From an uncultured Bacilli bacterium (GTDB lineage: Bacteria; Bacillota_I; Bacilli_A; RFN20; CAG-631): a stretch of DNA of 30,345 nt. The stretch spans positions 1 through 30,345 of the forward strand of contig CAKPXW010000007.1 in assembly GCA_934202505.1 (NCBI GenBank), in the 5' to 3' direction. A program made the position numbers and the translations under genes. Positions 24,676 to 30,345 of the stretch are shown piece after piece. The first letter of the stretch is position 1. Each line of letters starts with the position of its first letter. Under the pieces are notes generated by a model. The model was not told where the DNA came from and ran no database searches. It saw only the letters and a program-made list of their open reading frames with translations.

Positions 24676-25780
24676 ATTCTTCTTCAAACTCCTTTTTAAA
24701 TTCTAAAAATCTATCTTCCATAATAGCTTGACGCATATTTTCAGAAAGACGAAGTAAAAAACGTAAATTATGAATGGATAAAAGTCTTTTTCCAAGACCT
24801 TCATCACAACGATATAGATGTCTTAAATAAGCTTTAGTAAAGTTTTTACAAGTATAACAATCACAATCATTGTCAATAGGGGTAAAATCAAGCGCATATT
24901 TTTCGCTTTTGATATTAATTTTTCCTTGTTTTGTCATTAAAGAACCATGTCTTGCAATTCTTGTTGGAAGGACACAGTCAAACATATCAACACCACGAGA
25001 AACACCATCTAATAAATCTTCAGGAGTACCTACTCCCATTAAATAACGAGGTTTATCTTTAGGAAGATATTTGATGGTATAATCAATCATTTTGTGCATA
25101 GTTTCTTTACTTTCACCAAGAGCTGTTCCTCCAATTGAATAACCATCAAAATCCATTTCTACAGTTTTTAAAGTGGAATATTTTCTTAAATCTTCAAACT
25201 CTCCTCCTTGGCAAATGCCAAATAAGGCTTGTTTTTCATTAGTTTTAAAATCTTTTCCTCTTTTGGCCCAACGCAAAGTTCTTTCCACAGATTTTTTCAT
25301 ATATTCATAACTACAAGGATAAGGAGGACATTCATCTAAACTCATGATAATATCAGCTCCTAAATTTTGTTGTATTTCTATTGATTTTTCTGGAGATAAA
25401 AATAAACTAGTTCCATCAAGATGAGATTTAAATTTAACGCCTTCTTCGCTAATTTTACGATTATCAGAAAGAGAAAAAACTTGAAATCCTCCACTATCTG
25501 TAAGCATTGGACGTTTATAATTCATAAATTTATGTAAGCCACCTGCTTTAGCTACTAGATCATCTCCAGGTCTTAACCAACAATGATAAGTGTTAGCAAG
25601 TATTACTTGTGAGCCCATATCATATAATTCATCTGGTGAAATATATTTAACAGTAGCACATGTACCAACCGGCATAAACATTGGGGTATAAACATCTCCA
25701 TGAGGAGTATGAATGATTCCACAACGTGCTTTACTATTTTTATCTTCATGTATCAGTTCATAAGAAAAGTATTTATTCAT
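24641..25780 (-). CDS. tgt: tRNA-guanine transglycosylase
   Basis: Tgt replaces G34 by preQ1 (or queuine) in tRNAs with GUN anticodons. The 379 residues have TDSGGFQVFSL (Asp95), DECPPYP, MFDCVLPTR with the nucleophile Asp, and the zinc site DCDCYTC...H near the C-terminus. The substrate-pocket motif reads GGTALGE rather than the common GGLAVGE. GGAGG precedes ATG 25780. The downstream queA and queH show de novo-type maturation of preQ1; the earlier genes queC-F are not in the window, so preQ1 may be made elsewhere in the genome or taken up. Confidence 0.95.
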   Translation of the reverse strand: MNKYFSYELIHEDKNSKARCGIIHTPHGDVYTPMFMPVGTCATVKYISPDELYDMGSQVILANTYHCWLRPGDDLVAKAGGLHKFMNYKRPMLTDSGGFQVFSLSDNRKISEEGVKFKSHLDGTSLFLSPEKSIEIQQNLGADIIMSLDECPPYPCSYEYMKKSVERTLRWAKRGKDFKTNEKQALFGICQGGEFEDLRKYSTLKTVEMDFDGYSIGGTALGESKETMHKMIDYTIKYLPKDKPRYLMGVGTPEDLLDGVSRGVDMFDCVLPTRIARHGSLMTKQGKINIKSEKYALDFTPIDNDCDCYTCKNFTKAYLRHLYRCDEGLGKRLLSIHNLRFLLRLSENMRQAIMEDRFLEFKKEFEEEYGKGKPTTTIK

Positions 25781-25841
25781 ACAATTACCTCCAAAGCCTT
25801 AGTAGTTTATCACATTTTATAAAATTTAAAAAGTGAATATT

Positions 25842-26213
25842 TTAGTTATTATTTTCATTATTAGGTGTACTATTATTTTCTAAAGTATTATTTTTATTAA
25901 AAAATGCATATAAACCTAAAATAGCATAAACAAGTACTTTGGAAACAAAACATAAATAAGAAATTATAGTTAATACATTATAAGCATCAACTGAACCACC
26001 AAATACAGAAATAGTTTTACTAATAAAAGCAATTACTACATCTACTGTAAAATAGCAAAGAGTAACGATAAAGACATTTTTAGTTTCTTTTTTGATTTCT
26101 TCTTTATCAGTTTTGATATATACATATCCTCCAACAAGAGCAAATACAATTCCTCCTAAATAACCAGCTACCCATAAGATAACTTTTAACCATTTGTTAC
26201 TAATTTTTTCCAT
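25842..26213 (-). CDS. Small membrane protein next to the PqqD/kinase cassette
   Basis: The family is not recognised. The 123 residues have three likely TMs: VILWVAGYLGGIVFALVGGY, VFIVTLCYFTVDVVIAFI and ISYLCFVSKVLVYAILGLY. A charged loop (KTDKEEIKKETKN) lies between the first two, and the C-terminal tail is Asn-rich (NTLENNSTPNNENNN). It starts 3 nt after the nucleotidyltransferase gene with GGAG upstream, so it belongs to the cassette transcript. It may be a membrane partner of the cassette or an unrelated gene carried along; 61 nt separate it from tgt. Confidence 0.65.
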   Translation of the reverse strand: MEKISNKWLKVILWVAGYLGGIVFALVGGYVYIKTDKEEIKKETKNVFIVTLCYFTVDVVIAFISKTISVFGGSVDAYNVLTIISYLCFVSKVLVYAILGLYAFFNKNNTLENNSTPNNENNN

Positions 26214-26216
26214 TTT

Positions 26217-27305
26217 TCATTTTCTCCTTTTTTTATTTTCTTTTTCTATTTTTTTCAATTCTTTGCTTCTAGCATAAGAATGTTTAAAATTAAATAATAA
26301 GTGAAATATTCTTACTAGATAAGTAAAAGGTAATAGTAAGATACATTTTTTAAGTATTGGATAGAGATTTTTCATAGAACTTACACTAGGAAAAATCTTT
26401 TTTAAAATAACCTTATTTGCATTATTATTAGTACTTTCAAGTTCACCTTTGGCTAAGATATCACTTCTTCCATAAGTTCCATAGGAAAAAATAGCATTGA
26501 TAGCTTTATTTTCTTTTTCATCAAGAGGTTTATCTTCAAACATTTTTAAAGATAGATTTTTAATGAAAATAGCATCTTGATAATATTTAGTTTTCTTTAA
26601 ACAATCATCGATATAATTAAAATCTAAATTAGGATAAGTATTTAAATAAACATAAATATCTAAAAAAGAACGAATGCCTGTACCACCTAAATAATAATGT
26701 TTAAGAAGATGGCACATCATAAATAAATAAAAATCTTCCTTAGACATTTGATAGATATGTTTATAGTTTTTAACTAAAGAAGATTTTGCAAAAATATCTT
26801 TAAATAAATTTGCTCCAAGTTCTTTCTTTTCAATTAACATTCGATGTAATTCAATAATCATAAAAGGAGGTTTTTCAAACTCTAAATGATGTTCAGTATT
26901 GAATTTACTTTTATAATTTAAAGATTCAATTATTTTCCTAGCTTTTTTAAAATCTTTTTCTTTGACTAAAATGTCAATATCTCCCATAATTCGATAAAAA
27001 GAATCTGGATATAAATGTTTAATTACACTTCCTTTTAAAGGCAAACAATCAATTCCATTTTCTTCAAATAAATTTAAAAGAGTATTTAATTGTTCCAGTT
27101 GAATAGTATCTCTTTTAATAGCTAAAAAGTAATCTTCATTTACTTTTTTAATAATTTCTTTACTAGTAGTATTTTCATCCATATTAGGTTTTAAAAAGAC
27201 AGCTAAAGAATGAAAAGAAGCTATTTTGTATAATTCATTACTAATACTTATCTTTTCATCTTTATTATTAATAACATTACTAACTAGTCTTAAAATCTCC
27301 TGCAT
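26217..27305 (-). CDS. Nucleotidyltransferase family protein (NTP_transf_5 type)
   Basis: The 362 residues have PLKGSVIKHLYP (89-100) followed by RIMGDIDILV (105-114), with Asp109 and Asp111 as the metal-binding pair. This is the pattern of the large nucleotidyltransferase family (NTP_transf_5) found in polysaccharide and lasso-peptide clusters. The middle contains DFYLFMMCHLLKHYY and RSFLDIYVYL; the C-terminus is very basic (KELKKIEKENKKRRK). In phosphorylated lasso-peptide clusters such as pseudomycoidin, a homologue modifies the phosphorylated peptide further. The start overlaps the peptidase gene by 26 nt, so the two are coupled. The substrate is unknown. Confidence 0.8.
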   Translation of the reverse strand: MQEILRLVSNVINNKDEKISISNELYKIASFHSLAVFLKPNMDENTTSKEIIKKVNEDYFLAIKRDTIQLEQLNTLLNLFEENGIDCLPLKGSVIKHLYPDSFYRIMGDIDILVKEKDFKKARKIIESLNYKSKFNTEHHLEFEKPPFMIIELHRMLIEKKELGANLFKDIFAKSSLVKNYKHIYQMSKEDFYLFMMCHLLKHYYLGGTGIRSFLDIYVYLNTYPNLDFNYIDDCLKKTKYYQDAIFIKNLSLKMFEDKPLDEKENKAINAIFSYGTYGRSDILAKGELESTNNNANKVILKKIFPSVSSMKNLYPILKKCILLLPFTYLVRIFHLLFNFKHSYARSKELKKIEKENKKRRK

Positions 27306-27723
27306 GGAAAATTCTCCTTAAAATACTTCTTATCTTTCTACTTAAAAATAAAATTTTTCCTTTAATATAAAAAGATTTATTAATTTTTATATTTTTTCCT
27401 TTATGGGTATAATTGGTTACTTTAGCAAGGATATCTACCTTTTTAATAGGGCCTTCTAAACAAACATTGTGGTCACCACAAAAATAATAATTATCATTTT
27501 TAATTTTAACTAAACGATGAAGAATATATTTATTTTGATATTTAAATAATAATAAATCATATTTTTTAAAACCTTGAGGATTTGCTAAAATTACAACATC
27601 TTTTTTATTATCAATAGTTGGTAGCATAGAATTTCCTGAAGGAGTAAAGGAAATAGTTTTATTATTATTTATAGTTTCAATAATAATGGGTATTAATTCT
27701 TCAATAGCAACTTTTTTTATCAT
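27280..27723 (-). CDS. S24/S26 (signal-peptidase-like) peptidase
   Basis: The 147 residues carry PSGNSMLPTI with Ser32 as the likely nucleophile, YILHRLV with His69 in place of the usual Lys (as in SipW/archaeal-type S26B enzymes), and YYFCGDHNVC (GD-N box, 80-88). There is no N-terminal membrane anchor; the only hydrophobic part is a short stretch near the start (LIPIIIETI). It could thus be a cytoplasmic peptidase that cuts a recognised peptide, or a peptidase fold with another role. The start overlaps the PqqD stop as ATGA. Confidence 0.78.
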   Translation of the reverse strand: MIKKVAIEELIPIIIETINNNKTISFTPSGNSMLPTIDNKKDVVILANPQGFKKYDLLLFKYQNKYILHRLVKIKNDNYYFCGDHNVCLEGPIKKVDILAKVTNYTHKGKNIKINKSFYIKGKILFLSRKIRSILRRIFHAGDFKTS

Positions 27724-27983
27724 AAATCTAATAAATTATTATCTTGTAATACTTTTATAAATTTTTCTATATCATTTAAAGCGACTTCTTTACTTACATC
27801 GTATTCATTAAGCATAGCTTGAAGTAAATCTTCTTTAGTAATATTTTCTTTTAAAAGATTAAATAAAAACGCTCCACTTTCATTTAAAGAAATCATACCA
27901 TTAAAATTTATATCATTATTACAAGGCATAACAACATATTGACTAGCAACTTTTCTAATTAGAAAACCATCTTTAATTTTCAT
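27720..27983 (-). CDS. PqqD-like peptide-recognition protein
   Basis: The 87 residues fit the PqqD/RRE fold: beta strands GFLIRKVASQYVVMP and GMISLNESGAFLFNLL, then helices with DVSKEVALNDIEKFIKVLQDNNLL. PqqD domains bind leader peptides of RiPPs. AAGGAGG lies 6 nt before ATG 27983, inside the end of the kinase gene (11-nt overlap). Its neighbours are a kinase, a peptidase and a nucleotidyltransferase, which suggests it presents a peptide or protein substrate to them. Confidence 0.83.
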   Translation of the reverse strand: MKIKDGFLIRKVASQYVVMPCNNDINFNGMISLNESGAFLFNLLKENITKEDLLQAMLNEYDVSKEVALNDIEKFIKVLQDNNLLDL

Positions 27984-28692
27984 AACTATCCTCCTTTAAA
28001 GTATTATATGACATTTCAAAAGCTTCTTTAGAAATATCACATTCTATTTCATAAACATTGTAGGTTAATAGTATTTCATTTAATAAACTAAGTAGTTTAT
28101 TTAAAAAAGTAGTATTATGAACCACTAATGTTTGTTTAATTATTTTTTCAATTGCTTCTTTATGAGATAATTTTCTTATTTTATTATTTTTACCTCTAGC
28201 AATGAAACATAATCCTTGTAAAGGTACTTTTTCATTTTCGCTAATATCATTTTTACCACTCCAAGGAGTACCATATACATAGATTTTTTTATCGATTAAA
28301 CGATAAGCAGGTTTATCATCATTGATAATATAACTATTAGGTAAATAGCGTAAATATAAACTAGTATGAGTAGATTTACCAACTCCACTATCTGCCGAAA
28401 AAGAGTAAGCTTTTCCATCTACTACTACTGATGAAGAATGGATAAGCATAGCATTATAATCAAGTATTTTTCTATAGAAAATGTAGGAAGTTAAAATGTA
28501 TTCTACTTCTTCTATTTTTAAATGAGGATTTTTACTAGCTTCTTTAAATAAAAAATCATCTTGATAATCGATAGTAAAATCAATAGTAACATTATCATCA
28601 ATAACTAAATATTTAGAAATTCGATTTCTTAACATTTCATAGTTACATTTCAATTTAATATTTAGATCCATTACTCTAATTACATATTCCAT
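27973..28692 (-). CDS. HPr kinase-like (HprK-related) Ser kinase
   Basis: The 239 residues contain LIHSSSVVVDGKAYSFSADSG, with P-loop ADSGVGKS (100-107), and INDDKPAYR (123-131), which corresponds to the VADD region of HprK, then YGTPWSGK. This is the P-loop/PEPCK-type fold of HprK and lasso-peptide kinases, and too short and too diverged for the full HPr kinase with its N-terminal domain. Homologues in paeninodin-type clusters phosphorylate a Ser in the precursor peptide. It starts 23 nt after the helicase gene, with AAAGGGGAA before ATG 28692. The substrate here is unknown. Confidence 0.8.
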   Translation of the reverse strand: MEYVIRVMDLNIKLKCNYEMLRNRISKYLVIDDNVTIDFTIDYQDDFLFKEASKNPHLKIEEVEYILTSYIFYRKILDYNAMLIHSSSVVVDGKAYSFSADSGVGKSTHTSLYLRYLPNSYIINDDKPAYRLIDKKIYVYGTPWSGKNDISENEKVPLQGLCFIARGKNNKIRKLSHKEAIEKIIKQTLVVHNTTFLNKLLSLLNEILLTYNVYEIECDISKEAFEMSYNTLKEDSYEN

Positions 28693-28715
28693 AGTTATTC
28701 CCCTTTATTAGTATA

Positions 28716-30345
28716 TCATAACTTACTATCATCTTCATTTAAAATGTTATCTATTTCTTGAAGTTTTCTTTCCTTTATAGCAATATTTTCTTGATAATTA
28801 TGGCTATCTATTGTTTCTATTTGTTTATCTATTTGAGTAAAGTCAAACTTTAAACGAATAATATCTTCTTCAATTTTATTTAAATCTTTATCCATATTTT
28901 TAAATAGATTATCAACTTTTAATAAAATATCATTTTTGATTTGTTTTATTTCGATAGTATAAGTATTTAATCCTTTTATCAATAATAAAGGAGTAGTAAT
29001 TGTCGAATAAGAAGGTAAAAAAATAGCAAATCCTTTATAATTTCCAAGTAGTAATTCTTTTTCAATAGTACTAGTTTTTTCAAATCTTTCCACAATTAAA
29101 TTTGCTAGAATATTTTTCTTATCTTGGCTGATTTCATTACTATTAAATGTTTCCATATCTTTTTTGATATTTTCTTTTTTAATTATTAGATTTTCTATTT
29201 TTTGTGGTAATAGATTTTTATAATTGATTAAATTATTTTTTTGTAACATTTCTTGCTTTTCTAAAAGTTTTAAACGATTGATTTCATTAGCTAGTTCAAA
29301 ACGTTCTTTTATTAATTTATTACCAATAGCTAAGGCTTTAACTTCTCCATAAGTTAAAATGTTTTCACTTAAATCTTCATAGTTAGATATAGCAACACAT
29401 CCAGATAATAATTGAGAAATAAACCTTTGTTTAGTTTCTAAAATTTGCCATAAATAGGCATCGAATGTTCCCTCTGTTACATAACGATAAATATAAACAT
29501 TTTCATTTTCATTACCTTGTCTTAAAATTCTTCCTTCTCTTTGAATCATATCAGAAGGACGCCAAGGAACATCAAGATGATGTAAAGCAATTAAATGATC
29601 TTGGACATTGACCCCAATTCCCAGTTTAAAAGTTGAACCAATTAAAACTTTTACGATGCCTTTTCTTACTCTATCAAAAAGTTCTTCTCTTTTTTCATCA
29701 GTTGTAGCATCGTGAACATATTGGATTTGCTCAATAGAAAGGCCTTTATCTAAAAGATATAATTTTAAGGCATCATAAACATTAAATTTATCTTTAGGAG
29801 TACCAATATCAGAAAAGACAATTTGGGCTTTATCTTGATTTTCTAAATAAATTTTATAAATGTTTTCTCCACAACGTTCAATTTTATTATTTTCTTCTCT
29901 TTCATAATTTTCATTAATAAGACGAGGATCTAAAGCAAGTTTTCTACCATCAGTAGTAATCTTTAAAAGATTATCTTCTTTTCTAGATACTTTATTTTTT
30001 CTAATATCATCAACACGAACAGATATTTTATTTATTAATTCGTTTTGAATAGGAGTTTTTAAAAGTTTAATAGTTTCATTTTCTTTGATATTAGGTAAGT
30101 TATCTTCACTAGCTGAATAAAAATCTGTAAATTGATTAATTAGTAAAGATAAACATTTCAAGTTATGAAATTTACTAAATCTTGTGACTTGTTTATATTG
30201 ATTAACATCCACATCAATTTCAAAATCAGAAGATAGTTCGCCAAATAAACCAATCCAACTATCAAAACTATCAAGTCCTAAAGTATTTAATAATTCAGGA
30301 ACTAGATATTTTTGCATGACAAACATATCGGTAATAGAATTTACA
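28716..30345 (-). CDS. SNF2-type helicase C-terminal part of a large mobile-element protein (partial)
   Basis: The gene is cut by the window edge: the frame is open through base 30344 (VNSITDMFVMQKYLVPELL), so ATG 30326 is internal. In order: FDSWIGLFGE, TRFSKFHNLKCL, TTDGRKLALDPRLIN, FSDIGTPKDKFNVYDALK, a VLIGSTFKLGIGVNVQD helicase motif, LDVPWRPSDMIQREGRILRQGN (motif VI) and YRYVTEGTFDAYLWQILETKQRFISQ, then a coiled-coil C-terminus. This matches the large SNF2/N6-methylase fusion proteins of Firmicutes integrative conjugative elements and plasmids. It suggests the sequence to the right is, or was, a mobile element. Its role is unproven, with anti-restriction or DNA processing proposed. Confidence 0.85.
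   Translation of the reverse strand, partial: VNSITDMFVMQKYLVPELLNTLGLDSFDSWIGLFGELSSDFEIDVDVNQYKQVTRFSKFHNLKCLSLLINQFTDFYSASEDNLPNIKENETIKLLKTPIQNELINKISVRVDDIRKNKVSRKEDNLLKITTDGRKLALDPRLINENYEREENNKIERCGENIYKIYLENQDKAQIVFSDIGTPKDKFNVYDALKLYLLDKGLSIEQIQYVHDATTDEKREELFDRVRKGIVKVLIGSTFKLGIGVNVQDHLIALHHLDVPWRPSDMIQREGRILRQGNENENVYIYRYVTEGTFDAYLWQILETKQRFISQLLSGCVAISNYEDLSENILTYGEVKALAIGNKLIKERFELANEINRLKLLEKQEMLQKNNLINYKNLLPQKIENLIIKKENIKKDMETFNSNEISQDKKNILANLIVERFEKTSTIEKELLLGNYKGFAIFLPSYSTITTPLLLIKGLNTYTIEIKQIKNDILLKVDNLFKNMDKDLNKIEEDIIRLKFDFTQIDKQIETIDSHNYQENIAIKERKLQEIDNILNEDDSKL

Noticed and set aside
1..30345. CRISPR arrays, tRNA or rRNA genes
   Set aside because: No regularly spaced repeats, tRNA cloverleaf-like or rRNA-like stretches were seen on either strand.

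Overview
The window is about 30 kb of very AT-rich DNA using the standard bacterial code: TGA is a real stop at several gene ends and release factor 2 is present, so it is not a UGA=Trp mollicute. Gene content (RNase J, CarD, YitT, DUF951, SecA without the zinc tail, class II aldolase, QueH) and strong AGGAGG-type ribosome sites suggest a low-GC Firmicute, probably an uncultured gut Bacilli/Erysipelotrichia-type lineage. This is inferred from content only.

Layout, left to right. (1) 1-3.4 kb: the 3' part of a DUF2130 coiled-coil protein (+), then two headless fragments facing away from each other, a DUF4353-type beta-helix surface protein (-) and a sensor kinase ATPase domain (+) that also carries a one-base frameshift. 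They meet near 2440 and look like a deletion scar. A LURP-one/YxjI-like gene follows, behind a 13-bp inverted repeat. (2) 3.4-14.5 kb: one long minus-strand run, secA-prfB-yitT-folD-DUF951-unknown 531-aa protein-two MacB-like ABC proteins, with gaps from overlap to 51 nt. prfB carries its programmed +1 frameshift site. FolD has changes in its cyclohydrolase residues. (3) 14.6-16.3 kb: fba and a CysQ-like phosphatase (+) with a good promoter and terminator. (4) 16.3-20 kb (-): RNase J, Maf, a Tyr/Pro-rich small protein whose ribosome site lies in a terminator hairpin, a small unknown gene, and CarD. (5) 20-22.4 kb (-): speB-speD-mntP. The SpeD protein is a tandem two-domain form with only one active-site set, and next to agmatinase it may be an arginine decarboxylase. 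(6) 22.5-23 kb: a DUF308 membrane protein (+). (7) 23-25.8 kb (-): tgt-queA-queH, the late queuosine tRNA modification genes. (8) 25.8-28.7 kb (-): an overlapping cassette of HprK-like kinase, PqqD-like recognition domain, S24/S26-like peptidase, NTP_transf_5-like nucleotidyltransferase and a small membrane protein. (9) 28.7 kb to the end (-): the C-terminal part of a large SNF2-type helicase/methylase protein typical of integrative elements and plasmids.

Most of the window is core housekeeping. The best candidates for something undescribed are the kinase/PqqD/peptidase/nucleotidyltransferase cassette at 26.2-28.7 kb, which resembles a lasso-peptide tailoring set without the lasso maturation enzymes; the duplicated SpeD beside agmatinase; and the pair of MacB-like proteins with the unrecognised 531-aa protein. 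No tRNA, rRNA, CRISPR array or intact insertion sequence was seen. No stretch without a gene exceeds 300 bases.
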